Shown here: piece after piece, positions 44,655-54,126 of the stretch
Numbering within the stretch: the first letter of the stretch is position 1
Layout of the letters: every line of letters starts with the position of its first letter
Source: Saccharothrix sp. NRRL B-16348
GTDB lineage: Bacteria > Actinomycetota > Actinomycetes > Mycobacteriales > Pseudonocardiaceae
Direction of reading: 5' to 3'
DNA: 64,000 nucleotides
NCBI RefSeq assembly: GCF_001280085.1
Contig: NZ_LGED01000208.1
Coordinates: 62,001 to 126,000, forward strand
Made by a program: the position numbers and the translations under genes
Notes under the pieces: generated by a model
Told to the model about the DNA's origin: nothing
What the model saw: the letters and a program-made list of their open reading frames with translations, nothing else
Database searches by the model: none

Positions 44655-45590
44655 TCACACGGACTCGGGCAGCGCGGCCGGACGTTCGACGGTGATCCGT
44701 TGTCGCGGCGCCGCCGGAACCGTCCGCGGTGGGCGGACGGCGGTGGCCGCGAGCACGGCCCCGCGCAGCACGCACACGATCACCAAGGCGAAGAACAAGC
44801 CGAACACCACGTGGAACTGCACCAGCACGCCGTACACCGCGGCCGTCGCCAGTCCGAACAGGACCTGGTTGCGCGGCCGGACGGGCGTCGTGCCGGGATC
44901 GGTGATCATGTAGTTGGTGAACAGGATGAACGCCGTTCCGCTCAGCGGCAGCAAAGCGCTGACCAGCGAGATGTCCGTGACGCCCCAACGCAGCACCGCC
45001 TGGGCGACGAACCCGCCCACCCAGCCGAGGATCAGCGGCAGCTTGCCGGTCAGCCGCGCGTTCACCGTGGTCCCGGCCACCAGCAGCAGGGCCGGGACGA
45101 CCGCGCCCCACCACCCGGTGACCCCTTCGGTGAACTCGTACGGTGGCGCGATCCCGACCCACGGGAAGGCGAGCAGCACCACGACGATGCCGAAGTTGCT
45201 CGGGTTGAGCACGTGCCGTGAGCGTCCACCGACAGGCACCCGGATCACGTACTTGCTCGCGACCCCGACCACCGTGGCGAGCACCGTGGGCAGCAAATTG
45301 TCGTTGGCGTACAACAACATCGCGCACGCCATGCCCGTGATGTAGGCCGGCAGCAGGAAGTCCACCACCGCGCCCGGCCGACCGAGCCATCGCGGGCGGC
45401 GGCGCTCCGCCGTCGCCTCCACCGAGTCCAGCACGACTTCCGTGACGAGCCCGGCGAGGACCGCGATCACCGGGGTCAGGTACGCCTGCTCGAAGCCGAG
45501 CACGGTGTGCCCGAGCACCGTCAGCGCGGTGATGGACAGCCCGAACCGGCGCAGGGCCGCGGAACGGCGATCACGGCCGGTCTTGGTCAC
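44655..45590 (-). CDS. UnbU-like / RnfD-NqrB-related integral membrane protein
   Basis: A 311-residue protein with about nine to ten transmembrane helices. The NPSNFGIVVVLL, LPLSGTAFILFTNYMITDP and RPRNQVLFG segments match the RnfD/NqrB-type fold and its enediyne-cluster relative UnbU. In Rnf/Nqr proteins a Thr in the SGAT loop carries FMN; here the loop is SGTA, so flavin binding is uncertain. It starts with GTG 45590 after GGGAGG and overlaps the UnbV-like stop (GTGA). An electron-transfer or cofactor role with the ASPIC protein is an inference. Confidence 0.78.
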   Translation of the reverse strand: MTKTGRDRRSAALRRFGLSITALTVLGHTVLGFEQAYLTPVIAVLAGLVTEVVLDSVEATAERRRPRWLGRPGAVVDFLLPAYITGMACAMLLYANDNLLPTVLATVVGVASKYVIRVPVGGRSRHVLNPSNFGIVVVLLAFPWVGIAPPYEFTEGVTGWWGAVVPALLLVAGTTVNARLTGKLPLILGWVGGFVAQAVLRWGVTDISLVSALLPLSGTAFILFTNYMITDPGTTPVRPRNQVLFGLATAAVYGVLVQFHVVFGLFFALVIVCVLRGAVLAATAVRPPRTVPAAPRQRITVERPAALPESV

Positions 45591-47506
45591 TTGTCCTCCC
45601 GCACACTGCCGTCGGGTTCCAACCGGAGCACGTGCCAGCCGGGCGACAGGGAGACCGCACCGGTGTGCCGGCGCCCGCACCCGTCCCGCCACGCCAGCCG
45701 GACCGGCACCGTGGCGGCCGGGTTCGCACCGAGACCGAAGTGCAGGTCCGCGGCGTTCACCCCGTTGTGGCCGTTGGCCGGGTAGAGCTGCGCCACCCTG
45801 GCGCCGCCGTCCGCGGTGACCACCTCGGCCTCCGCGCCGATCGCCGGCCTCGTCGGCCCGCCCGCGCCCGCGACGCACCGGCCGTCACCGGTCGGCAGGC
45901 GCAGCCGCAGGCCGAGGAAGCTCCCCGCCGGGGACGTGTTCCGGTACAGGGTCGACGGCGCCCACTGGTTGGCGACCACGAAGTCCAGCCGGCCGTCCGA
46001 GTCGACGTCCCCGACCGCGAACGCCCGGCTGACCGCGGCGCTGTCCACGCCGACCCGATCGGCCACGTCCACGAACCGGCCGTCCTGTCCGCGCACGAAG
46101 AACGTGTTGCGATCGTGCCCGGACAGGTCGACGCCCTCGGTGAACGTCGGCCACAGCTCGGGGTGGCCGACCACCAGGTCGTTGGACATGGCGAGCTCCT
46201 GCAGCTGCGCCCAGCCGTTCTCGGCGCCCGCCACGAACCCGGTCGCGTGCATGACCTCGTCCGCCCCGGCGTTGTCGAAGTCGGCGGCCTTGACGTCCCA
46301 CGACCAGCCCGACCGGGACAGGCCCAGATCCTCGCTGACGTCGTCGTAGGGCGCCACCCCGTGCCGCAGCCGTTCGGCCATGGCGGTCCGGCCGGCGGTG
46401 GCGGCGAAGGCGAAGTTGCTCTCGTGCAGGGCGTACGGCTCGGTGATGTTGCTGACCAGGATGGCCGGCACCCCCGTGCCGAGCAGGTCGGCGAACGCCA
46501 CCCCCATGCCCTTGAACGAGTCGTGGCCCAGCACCTTCGACTTCGGCGTGGTGGCGTGCCGGACGCCGACGGCCGGGGTGAACGCGAGGTGCCCCGGCGC
46601 GGACCCGTTGACCAGCAACCGGTCCGGCCCGAAGTCGTTGGCCACGTACAGCTCCGGCAGCCCATCCCCGTCGAGGTCCTGGGCGGCGAGCGCGAGCGCC
46701 CACCCGGTCCGGTCCGCCGGCGCGAACGCGTCGGGTGCCTCGGTGAAGCGCCCTTCGCCGGCGGACCGGAACAGGCGCAGCGTGCCCCCGTTGGCCGCGT
46801 GCGAGAGCGAGTCGCTCATGACGGGCTCCGGGGAACCGGCGGTCGGGTCGAGCACCCGGACGCCGTCCGGGAAGTAGTTGCCGAACACCAGGTCGAGCCG
46901 GCCGTCACCGTCGAAGTCGCCCGTGGTGGCGGCGTTGGTGTTCCACACCTGCCAAGGGCTCACCAGCTCACGCGCGGTGAACGCGGCGGCCGACGGCGCC
47001 ACGCCGGGGGTGCGCCGGAACAGCACGGGCGAGCGGCCCCAGTAGTGGACGACCACGTCCTGCCAGCCGTCCTCGTCGAGATCGGTCGGCAGGCAGCCCA
47101 TCGGCGCCGCGTGCGGCGGCAGCTCGAGGCCGCCGGGTACGAGCGGGAACGGCCGGTAGCGCGCGCCGGTCGTGGGCGCCGGCGCGACGCTCACCGTGTC
47201 CGTCCGCGGATCGACCAGGCACAGGTCGTGCGAGACGGCGCCGCCGTCCACGGCGAACAGGCCGGCTCCCGCGCCGAGGGAGGAGATCCAGGACCTGATG
47301 CGCTCGTAGTCGGGCGCGACGGGACGCACGCGCCGGGCACCGGGTTGGTCGGCGGGGCTGACCGGGTGGCCGGTGAACGAGAACCGCTGGGCGAGCGCGT
47401 CGCGTTCCGCGGCCGACGGCTGGGGCCCGGCGGTCGCGGCGAACACCGCGGCACAGCCGAGCAACGCGACCACCCGGGCGGCGTGCCGGCGCAGGAACGC
47501 CCTCAC
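45587..47506 (-). CDS. CRTAC1/ASPIC-UnbV family FG-GAP repeat protein, exported
   Basis: A 639-residue protein. The N-terminus (RRHAARVVALLGCAAVFAAT) is a signal peptide or anchor. Calcium-binding FG-GAP blades follow: DLDEDGWQD, DFDGDGRLD, DLDGDGLPE and DVDSDGRLD. The C-terminal ~100 residues are the ASPIC/UnbV domain (GAEAEVVTADG, LYPANGHNG, LHFGLG). UnbV proteins accompany enediyne PKS clusters and also occur elsewhere. GTG 47506 has a GGAGA site. Coupled to the UnbU-like gene and 10 bases after the AarF gene. Confidence 0.82.
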   Translation of the reverse strand: MRAFLRRHAARVVALLGCAAVFAATAGPQPSAAERDALAQRFSFTGHPVSPADQPGARRVRPVAPDYERIRSWISSLGAGAGLFAVDGGAVSHDLCLVDPRTDTVSVAPAPTTGARYRPFPLVPGGLELPPHAAPMGCLPTDLDEDGWQDVVVHYWGRSPVLFRRTPGVAPSAAAFTARELVSPWQVWNTNAATTGDFDGDGRLDLVFGNYFPDGVRVLDPTAGSPEPVMSDSLSHAANGGTLRLFRSAGEGRFTEAPDAFAPADRTGWALALAAQDLDGDGLPELYVANDFGPDRLLVNGSAPGHLAFTPAVGVRHATTPKSKVLGHDSFKGMGVAFADLLGTGVPAILVSNITEPYALHESNFAFAATAGRTAMAERLRHGVAPYDDVSEDLGLSRSGWSWDVKAADFDNAGADEVMHATGFVAGAENGWAQLQELAMSNDLVVGHPELWPTFTEGVDLSGHDRNTFFVRGQDGRFVDVADRVGVDSAAVSRAFAVGDVDSDGRLDFVVANQWAPSTLYRNTSPAGSFLGLRLRLPTGDGRCVAGAGGPTRPAIGAEAEVVTADGGARVAQLYPANGHNGVNAADLHFGLGANPAATVPVRLAWRDGCGRRHTGAVSLSPGWHVLRLEPDGSVREDK

Positions 47507-47516
47507 GTCTCCTGCC

Positions 47517-48827
47517 TCATCGCGATGCTCCGCCGCGCACCAGCGCGCGCTCGAACAACGCGGCGACCAGCAGCGGCTTCGCCTCCCGTTGGAAGTCGAC
47601 CTCCGGGTGGAACTCGCGCACGGTGCCTTCCAGGACCAGCAGCGACAGGATCGGGAACACGAACTGCGGGTCGGCGTAGAAACCGTGCCGCCGCTGCACG
47701 TCGAAGAGCGTGGTGGCGAACGAGATGAGGTCGAACTCCTCCGCCCGCCGGCCGGCGCTCGCCGCCACCAGGGCCGCCAACTCGGCGCGGAAGCCGTCCG
47801 GGTCCGCACCTGGCACCGTCGTGGCCGTCGAGGCCACGATGTCCGCGCACGCCGGCCCGTCACCGCGACCCATGCAGTAGAAGAACGCCGCGAACTTCTC
47901 CCGCGCCGAGTCCGACAGCCGCACGGTGAACCCGGCGTCCAGGATCACGATCGAGCCGTCCTCCCGGAAGTACAGGTTCCCGGGGTGCAGGTCGCAGTGG
48001 ACCACGCCGTCGAGGAACAACATCCGGTACACCGCACGCAGCGCGGTCACCACAGCACGTTGCCGGTCCGCCACCGAGAGCTGATCAGGCCGGAAGCGGA
48101 CCAGGTCGCCGACGAAGTCCATCACCAGCCTGTCCGGTGTGGACAGCTCGCGGTCGACCGCCGGCACGGTCACCCCGGGCACGTCGGCCATGGTCCTCCG
48201 GAAGCCGTCCAGCAGCTCGGCCTCGCGGGTGAGGTCGAGCTGCGCCCGGATGCCTTCGGTGAGCTGCCGGGCGATCTCGACGACCGGTGCGCCGCGCAGC
48301 ACGCGCAGCCGGGCCAGCACCCCGGCGACGCTCTCCAGCACGGCCAGGTCCAGCGGCAACGACCGCACTACCTCCGGCCGACGGACCTTGACGGCGATGT
48401 CCCGGCCGCCGGCGACCCGAACGCGGTAGACGCAGGCGATGCTGCCCGACCCGACCAGCGTCGCAGGCGTTCCGGCCAACCCCCGCAGTGCCGCGAACGA
48501 GGACGCCGGTTCCGGGCGCACCTGGTCGTGGAGCCGGGCCAGCGCACGGCAGACGTTCGGCGGCAGCAGGTCCGCCCGCGTGCTCAGCAACTGCGCCGCC
48601 TTCACGAACGCGGCGCCGAGCTCGACCACCGTGCCCGCCAGCCACGACTCCAGCACGGGCCCGGCCCGGCCCCCGCGCAGCCGGCCGGTCGCCGCCAAGC
48701 AGGCCAACAACACCGAGCGCCTACCAAGAACCGCCAGAACCCGTGCGAACCGAAGGATCACCGCGCCCCGGCTGACATTCCCGACGGCCATCCACACGAG
48801 CGCCTCCGAATCACACGGGCACGACAT
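47517..48827 (-). CDS. AarF/UbiB/ABC1-family kinase-like protein
   Basis: A 436-residue UbiB-type protein. The family's KxGQ N-terminal motif is KAAQ at 76-79 (Gly replaced by Ala). K147 (IAVKVRRP) is the nucleotide-binding Lys; the catalytic loop is HCDLHPGNLYF and the metal loop DAGF. UbiB proteins support isoprenoid quinone synthesis or lipid transport. It heads the operon with the UnbV- and UnbU-like genes and is a paralogue of the gene at 54984-56270. ATG 48791 is an alternative start. Confidence 0.85.
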   Translation of the reverse strand: MSCPCDSEALVWMAVGNVSRGAVILRFARVLAVLGRRSVLLACLAATGRLRGGRAGPVLESWLAGTVVELGAAFVKAAQLLSTRADLLPPNVCRALARLHDQVRPEPASSFAALRGLAGTPATLVGSGSIACVYRVRVAGGRDIAVKVRRPEVVRSLPLDLAVLESVAGVLARLRVLRGAPVVEIARQLTEGIRAQLDLTREAELLDGFRRTMADVPGVTVPAVDRELSTPDRLVMDFVGDLVRFRPDQLSVADRQRAVVTALRAVYRMLFLDGVVHCDLHPGNLYFREDGSIVILDAGFTVRLSDSAREKFAAFFYCMGRGDGPACADIVASTATTVPGADPDGFRAELAALVAASAGRRAEEFDLISFATTLFDVQRRHGFYADPQFVFPILSLLVLEGTVREFHPEVDFQREAKPLLVAALFERALVRGGASR

Positions 48828-49081
48828 CGCGTCGAGACGCTAGCAGCGACCAACCACACCGGCCGACGCACAATCAACCAACGGGAAACACCCGCTTGAG
48901 CGAATGCTCTGCCATCAATACGAGTGAAGAAGGTCAACCCCGCAGACCCAGCGTCAACGCCGAACTCCGCGAGGTCGACAATCGGTCAGCCCTGACCGCC
49001 CGGACGGCACCGATCGCCGGACCGGAAATGTCTCCGACTACGGTGCGCACACACCACTTTCGAGCAATCGTGAATCCAACG

Positions 49082-49525
49082 TCACCGCGGGTCGGGCGTC
49101 CGTTCGAAGCACGTCTCCAGCACCACGATGGCATTCGTGCCGGACACGCCGGCGATGTCGTGCACGTCCTTCAGCACCGCCTGCAACGCGCGCGTATCGG
49201 CCGTGCGCACCTTGAGCAGCAGCGACGCCGTCCCCGCCACGATGTGCGCCTCCTCCACCGCGGGCAGGGCGCGCAGCGCGTCGGCCGTCTCCGGCGAGCC
49301 GACCCACGCCGAGGAGTCGACCAGCACGAACGCCAGCACGGCCAACCCGAGCGCGACCGGGTCGATCTCCACGGTCGTCCGTCTGATCACCCCCCGCTCG
49401 CGCAGCTTGCGCACCCGCTCGTGCGCCGCCGCCGCCGACAGCCCGACTCGCGCGCCCAGCACGGCGTACGACTGCGCGGCATCGTCCCGCAGGGCCGCCA
49501 GCACGGCCCGATCGGTGTCGTCCAT
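49082..49525 (-). CDS. Lrp/AsnC-family transcriptional regulator
   Basis: A 147-residue regulator: N-terminal winged HTH (about 1-55, with AQSYAVLGARVGLSAAAAHERV), then an alpha/beta RAM domain with the ligand-loop IVAGTASLLLKV pattern. ATG 49525 has an AGGTGGGAG site. It is divergent from the SMP-30 gene and probably controls it and itself through the 75-base gap, which holds a TGACGTCA palindrome. Confidence 0.88.
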   Translation of the reverse strand: MDDTDRAVLAALRDDAAQSYAVLGARVGLSAAAAHERVRKLRERGVIRRTTVEIDPVALGLAVLAFVLVDSSAWVGSPETADALRALPAVEEAHIVAGTASLLLKVRTADTRALQAVLKDVHDIAGVSGTNAIVVLETCFERTPDPR

Positions 49526-49539
49526 CTCCCACCTCCACC

Positions 49540-49559
49540 TGACGTCATCAAGCAGTATA
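49540..49559 (-). promoter_or_regulatory. lrp -10 box and palindrome
   Basis: On the minus strand TATACT (49559-49554) is a near-consensus -10 box about 28 bases before the regulator start. An 8-bp palindrome TGACGTCA (49540-49547) sits at the predicted transcription start, a good site for autoregulation. Confidence 0.4.
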
Positions 49560-49599
49560 GGCTGCAAACCAGATGAGATTCGGAGCGCAAGGGGAAACC

Positions 49600-50532
49600 A
49601 TGGACGTCATCCCGACCACGGTGGAATCGTTCGACGACCGGCTGCTGCTGTTCGGCGACGACCTGCTGGAACGCCTGGCGACCGGGTGCAAGTGGACCGA
49701 GGGCCCTGCCTACGTCCCCGCCGGCCGGTACCTGCTGTTCAGCGACATCCCCAACGACCGCGTCCTGCGCTGGGACGAGACCACCGGCCACGTCGGGGTG
49801 TTCCGCTCACCCGCCGGCTACGCCAACGGCCGCACCCTCGACGCGCAGGGCCGCGTGGTCACCTGCGAGCAGGGCGAGCGCCGGGTCGTGCGCACCGAGC
49901 ACGACGGCTCGACGACGGTCATCGCCGACCGCTTCGACGGCAAGCGGTTCAACAGTCCCAACGACGTCGTGGTCGCGGCCGACGGCGGCGTGTGGTTCAC
50001 CGATCCGCCCTACGGCATCCTCAGCGACTACGAGGGCGTGCGCGCGGAGTCCGAGATCGGGGCCTGCCACGTCTACCGCGCCGACCCCGTGACGGGCGCG
50101 GTCGAGGTCGTCGCGGACGACTTCGTGCGCCCGAACGGCCTCGCGTTCTCCCCCGACGGCACCCGGCTCTACGTCGTGGACACGCGCCGCAACCACATCC
50201 GGGGCTTCGACGTGGACGGCGCGCGGCTGCACGGCGGCGACGAGGTGGCCCGCTGCACGAACGGCCAGTTCGACGGCATCCGCCTGGACGAGGAGGGCCG
50301 GATCTGGGCCGCCGCCGGGGACGGCGTCCACTGCCTCCACCCCGACGGCACGCTGCTGGGCCGGATCGGCGTGCCCGAGGTGGTGTCGAACGTGTGCTTC
50401 GGCGGCCCCAAGCGGAACCGCCTGTTCATCACCGCCACCACCTCGGTCTACACGCTGCTGTTCAACGTCAACGGCACCCGGCCGCCCTACTCGGTCGCCC
50501 AGGAATCACCCGGCGCGAACTTGCCCGCCTAG
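49600..50532 (+). CDS. SMP-30/gluconolactonase/LRE-family lactonase
   Basis: A 310-residue six-bladed propeller hydrolase. Metal-binding residues are recognisable: Glu in CKWTEGPAYV, Asn in NSPNDVVV and Asp in SPDGTRLYVVDT. It would open a sugar or other lactone. ATG 49600 has an AAGGGGAA site. Its divergent Lrp regulator suggests substrate- or amino-acid-responsive control. Confidence 0.87.
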   Translation: MDVIPTTVESFDDRLLLFGDDLLERLATGCKWTEGPAYVPAGRYLLFSDIPNDRVLRWDETTGHVGVFRSPAGYANGRTLDAQGRVVTCEQGERRVVRTEHDGSTTVIADRFDGKRFNSPNDVVVAADGGVWFTDPPYGILSDYEGVRAESEIGACHVYRADPVTGAVEVVADDFVRPNGLAFSPDGTRLYVVDTRRNHIRGFDVDGARLHGGDEVARCTNGQFDGIRLDEEGRIWAAAGDGVHCLHPDGTLLGRIGVPEVVSNVCFGGPKRNRLFITATTSVYTLLFNVNGTRPPYSVAQESPGANLPA

Positions 50533-50549
50533 GACGCGGTGACCAAGCG

Positions 50550-50564
50550 GGTCCACAGTGGACC
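50550..50564. terminator. Short hairpin after lactonase gene
   Basis: GGTCCAC and GTGGACC arms around one base, 18 bases after the stop codon. It may act as a weak terminator or a palindromic protein-binding site. Confidence 0.3.
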
Positions 50565-50776
50565 GTTGACGGCGAATGCACGCGTGGGCCGGAAAATTCC
50601 TGCCATTGAAGGAAATTCACGTCGCCGGCCACCACGGTTCGGCAGCTGTTGCGGAGTGGTTCACGAACGACACCGCCCGGAGTTCACGTCCGCCCGCTTC
50701 CCTGACCGGACACGTCGAGCGGGGCGACAGGTGCCGCCACCGGGGCGCTGCCCACCTCCCTCGACGGGAAGGAGCA

Positions 50777-51931
50777 GTGGTGGAACGTCGTACCTTCCTG
50801 CGCGCCGCCGTCGCCGGCGGCGGGTCGATGGCCTTCGGTTTCACGCTCTGGAGCGAGGCGCTGGCCTACCCGGCGAAGACCGGGACCAGCCCCTACGGCA
50901 GCCTCCAGGCCGCCGACGCCAACGGCATCCAGCTGCCGTCCGGGTTCACCAGCCGGGTGATCGCCCGCTCCACCCAGACCGTGCCCGGCACGGGCTACAC
51001 CTGGCACAGCGCCCCGGACGGCGGCGCCTGCTTCGCCGACGGCACGGGGTGGGTCTACGTGTCCAACGCCGAGATGGGCAGCGGCGCGGGCGGCGCGAGC
51101 GCGGTGCGGTTCGACTCCAGCGGCGCCGTGACCGGCGCCTACAGCGTGTTGTCCGGGACGACCCGCAACTGCGCCGGCGGCGACACCCCGTGGAACACCT
51201 GGCTGTCCTGCGAGGAGGTCGACCTCGGCTACGTCTACGAGACGTTCCCGTTCGGCGGCCGGGCGGCGGTCCGGCGGTCGGCGATGGGCCGGTTCAAGCA
51301 CGAGGCGGCGGCGTGCGACCCGGACCGCAAGGTGATCTACCTGACCGAGGACGAGACGGACGGCTGCTTCTACCGCTTCGTCCCCACCACCTGGGGTGAC
51401 CTCTCGTCGGGCACCCTCCAGGTGCTCAAGGAGGTCGGCGGCGCGCTCTCCTGGGCCGCCGTGCCCGACCCCGACGGCAGCCCCACCCGCACCCGCAGGC
51501 AGGTCTCCGGCGCCAAGGTGTTCAACGGCGGCGAAGGCGCCTACTACCGCAACGGCACGTGCTTCTTCACCACCAAGGGCGACAACCGCGTCTGGGCCTA
51601 CAACGCCGTGAACAACACCATCGCCATCGCCTACGACGACAACCTCACCGGCAACCCGCCGCTGACCGGCGTCGACAACATCACCGGCGCGACGGTCGGC
51701 GACCTCTACGTCGCCGAGGACGGCGGCAACATGGAGATCTGCGTCATCACGCCCGACGACGTCGTCGCCCCGTTCCTCCGCGTCACCAACCAGAGCTCCT
51801 CCGAGCTGTGCGGCGTCGCGTTCAACCCCGCCGGCAACCGCCTCTACTTCTCCTCCCAGCGCGGCACCAGCGGCTCCAGCAGCGGCGGCATCACCTACGA
51901 GGTCACCGGCCCGTTCCGCACCTCCCTGTAA
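50777..51931 (+). CDS. Tat-exported PhoX/DUF839-like protein
   Basis: A 384-residue protein with an N-terminal twin-arginine signal (ERRTFLRAAVAGGGSMAFGF). The mature part has the DUF839/PhoX propeller pattern: AGGDTPWNTWLSCEE, GRFKHEAAACDP, YLTEDETDGCFYRF and VFNGGEGAYY. PhoX enzymes are calcium/iron phosphatases. At about 385 residues it is shorter than PhoX, as in many actinobacterial members, so activity is not assured. GTG 50777 has an AAGGAG site; GTG 50780 is equivalent. Followed by a strong terminator. Confidence 0.8.
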   Translation: MVERRTFLRAAVAGGGSMAFGFTLWSEALAYPAKTGTSPYGSLQAADANGIQLPSGFTSRVIARSTQTVPGTGYTWHSAPDGGACFADGTGWVYVSNAEMGSGAGGASAVRFDSSGAVTGAYSVLSGTTRNCAGGDTPWNTWLSCEEVDLGYVYETFPFGGRAAVRRSAMGRFKHEAAACDPDRKVIYLTEDETDGCFYRFVPTTWGDLSSGTLQVLKEVGGALSWAAVPDPDGSPTRTRRQVSGAKVFNGGEGAYYRNGTCFFTTKGDNRVWAYNAVNNTIAIAYDDNLTGNPPLTGVDNITGATVGDLYVAEDGGNMEICVITPDDVVAPFLRVTNQSSSELCGVAFNPAGNRLYFSSQRGTSGSSSGGITYEVTGPFRTSL

Positions 51932-51947
51932 CGGCACCCGCGCCTTC

Positions 51948-51980
51948 CCGTCGCCGGTCGGCCGAGCCGACCGGCGACGG
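51948..51980. terminator. Strong rho-independent-type hairpin
   Basis: A perfect 15-bp inverted repeat (arms 51948-51962 and 51966-51980) with a three-base loop, 17 bases after the PhoX-like stop codon. No T-tract, which is normal for GC-rich actinomycete terminators. Confidence 0.75.
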
Positions 51981-52089
51981 GTCCCCCAATGGTTCAACCA
52001 CTGTGCGCGAGTTGTTCCCGCGCACGTCGGCGCCGTGGCACGCGGCCTGACGAGGCTTCTCGCCACCCCACCGGCAGAGAGGCACCTTC

Positions 52090-53913
52090 ATGGCGGAGAA
52101 CCGAGTCGGACGGCGCGCACTGCTCCAGGCCGCGGTCGCGGTGCCCGCGACCGCGATAGCGCCGGCGGTGCTCGCCCCCGTCGCCCACGGTGACGAGGGC
52201 AGGGCCGGCCGACCGGACACCGCCGACCCCCGCTTCACCATCGCGGTGCTGCCCGACACCCAGTACCTGCTCGACGAGGGCGGCTCGGACCCCGAGCCGG
52301 TGCGGGTGGCGTTGCGCGAGGTGGCGCGCCGCCGTGACGCCAACGTGGTGTTCCTGACCCACCTGGGCGACGTGACCGAGCACGGCACGGAGACCGAGGT
52401 GCGGCTGGCCGACTCGGTGTTCACCGACGGCGTCCCCTACAGCGTGCTGGCGGGCAACCACGACGTGCCGGGCAACACCGACGACCGGCGCGGGCCGACG
52501 CCGTTCTCCAGGGTGTTCGGGCCGGAGCGGTTCCGCCGCATGCCGACCTTCGGCGGGTTCGCCCCGGACGGCTACAACAGCTACCACGTGGTCCGCGCCG
52601 GCGGGCGGCGGTGGCTGGTGCTCGCGCTGGACTGGCGGGTGTCGGACCAGGGGATCCGGTGGGCGCAGGGCGTGCTGGACCAGCACCGGTCACTGCCCGC
52701 CGTCCTCACCACGCACGACCTCGTCGCAGGCAGCCCGGACGCCGAGCTCTCCGCGCACGGCAGGCACCTGTGGGACAACCTGATCCGCCGCAACGACCAG
52801 ATCTTCCTCACCCTCAACGGGCACTACTGGCCGTCGGGCCGCACCACCCTGGTCAACGACCACGGCCACGCCGTGCACCTGCACCTGACCAACTACCAGG
52901 ACCGCTACTACGGCGGCGCCGGCATGGTCCGCTTCTACACGTTCGACCTGGCGCGCGACGTCATCGACGTGGAGACGTTCTCGCCGTGGCTGCTGCACCG
53001 GGACGGCGACACGCTGCCGGAGAACGAGACCGCGCGGCTGACCGGCGCTGCCGACCGGTTCACGGTGGAGATCGACTTCCGGGAGCGGTTCGCGGGCTTC
53101 GCGCCGCCCGTCGTGCCGCCGGCGCGTCCGGCGAGCGCCGTCGTCACCCGTGACACGGTGGCGTACTGGCGGTTCGACGCGGCCGGGTTCCCGGTGGCGG
53201 ACGGTCCCGTGCCGGCGGGCGCGGTGGCGCGGGACCTCACCGGCCGGGGCAACGACCTCACCGTCACGCGCCTGCACGGGAGCGGCCCGGACGTGCTGAC
53301 CTGGTCGGCCGAGCACCACGACGGCCAGCCCGCGCACGCGAGCCTGCGCTTCGACGGCGGCCAGCGCCCCGACCGCGGCGCGGTGCTGCGCACGTCCGAC
53401 ACCGCGCCGCTCAACGCCCTGAAGTTCGAGGCCGGCTACACCATCGAGACGTTCTTCAAGCTGCCCGACCCGCTCGTCGGCGACCACGCGTGGATGGGCC
53501 TGCTCAGCTGGGAAGGCCGCGCCGGCGACGCCGGCAAGAGCAGCGGCTGGTCCGACGACGAGCCGACGTGCAGCCTCAACCTGTCCGGCGAGCGGTTCCT
53601 GCAGTTCGTGGTCTACCCGGTGCCCGTCGACGCCGACCCCACCTCCTGGAGCCACGCCGTGCCGGTCGGGCGGTGGACGCACGTCGCCGTGGTCAACGAC
53701 GGCCGCCGCACCACGATGTACGTCGACGGCGCGAAGATCGCCCGCAACGCGGCCGAGGAGTCGCGCGGGATCTCCACGCTGGGCAGGCCGTTCGCGCTGG
53801 GCGGCACCCAGTTCGCGCTGCGCTACGGCCAAGGCTTCCACGGCTGGATCGGCGACACGCGGATCACCGCGAAGGGCCTGCGCCCCGACCAGTTCCTGAC
53901 CGCCGTGCGGTGA
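52090..53913 (+). CDS. Tat-exported metallophosphoesterase with LamG domain
   Basis: A 607-residue protein. A twin-arginine signal (GRRALLQAAVAV) is followed by a calcineurin-like phosphoesterase domain: VLPDTQY, THLGDVTEHG, LAGNHDV, TTHD and NGHYW supply the metal ligands in the usual order. After a linker rich in Pro/Ala, the C-terminal ~230 residues form a LamG/concanavalin-like domain (AYWRFDAAG, then WTHVAVVNDG). Probably a secreted or cell-wall phosphodiesterase binding a polysaccharide or glycolipid. Confidence 0.87.
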   Translation: MAENRVGRRALLQAAVAVPATAIAPAVLAPVAHGDEGRAGRPDTADPRFTIAVLPDTQYLLDEGGSDPEPVRVALREVARRRDANVVFLTHLGDVTEHGTETEVRLADSVFTDGVPYSVLAGNHDVPGNTDDRRGPTPFSRVFGPERFRRMPTFGGFAPDGYNSYHVVRAGGRRWLVLALDWRVSDQGIRWAQGVLDQHRSLPAVLTTHDLVAGSPDAELSAHGRHLWDNLIRRNDQIFLTLNGHYWPSGRTTLVNDHGHAVHLHLTNYQDRYYGGAGMVRFYTFDLARDVIDVETFSPWLLHRDGDTLPENETARLTGAADRFTVEIDFRERFAGFAPPVVPPARPASAVVTRDTVAYWRFDAAGFPVADGPVPAGAVARDLTGRGNDLTVTRLHGSGPDVLTWSAEHHDGQPAHASLRFDGGQRPDRGAVLRTSDTAPLNALKFEAGYTIETFFKLPDPLVGDHAWMGLLSWEGRAGDAGKSSGWSDDEPTCSLNLSGERFLQFVVYPVPVDADPTSWSHAVPVGRWTHVAVVNDGRRTTMYVDGAKIARNAAEESRGISTLGRPFALGGTQFALRYGQGFHGWIGDTRITAKGLRPDQFLTAVR

Positions 53914-53945
53914 CCGTCATCGCCCCAACGAGGCGCGGAGTCCGC

Positions 53946-54068
53946 GCGTCGAACGCGGAGATCGCCGCCGAGCCGTTCCTCGGCACCGGCACGGTGAAGG
54001 CGCACCTGAGCCGGCTGGGCTGCGCGAACCCGGTGCAGGCGGCGATCGTCGCGCACGAAGCCGGGCTG
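53946..54068 (+). pseudogene. LuxR-type HTH remnant
   Basis: About 41 codons resemble the recognition-helix end of a LuxR/NarL regulator (SNAEIAAE, then GTVKAHLSRL and VQAAIVAHEAGL). Compared with the family, about four residues (the usual A/D-KLG linker) are missing between SRL and GCAN, and the rest of the regulator is absent. It lies between the phosphoesterase stop and the convergent HxlR gene. A fragment of a lost two-component regulator. Confidence 0.6.
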
Positions 54069-54126
54069 CCCGCCCCACCCCCAGCAGTGACCCGCACCGC
54101 TGCCGGCCCACCGGTGCACCCAGGCG

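Noticed and set aside
44655..48827. Part of an enediyne gene cluster
   Set aside because: No iterative enediyne PKS, E-series cassette genes or self-sacrifice resistance gene is present in the window.
48896..49576. 226-residue plus-strand ORF between AarF and the lactonase
   Set aside because: It runs antisense through the Lrp gene, has low-complexity composition and no ribosome binding site or family.
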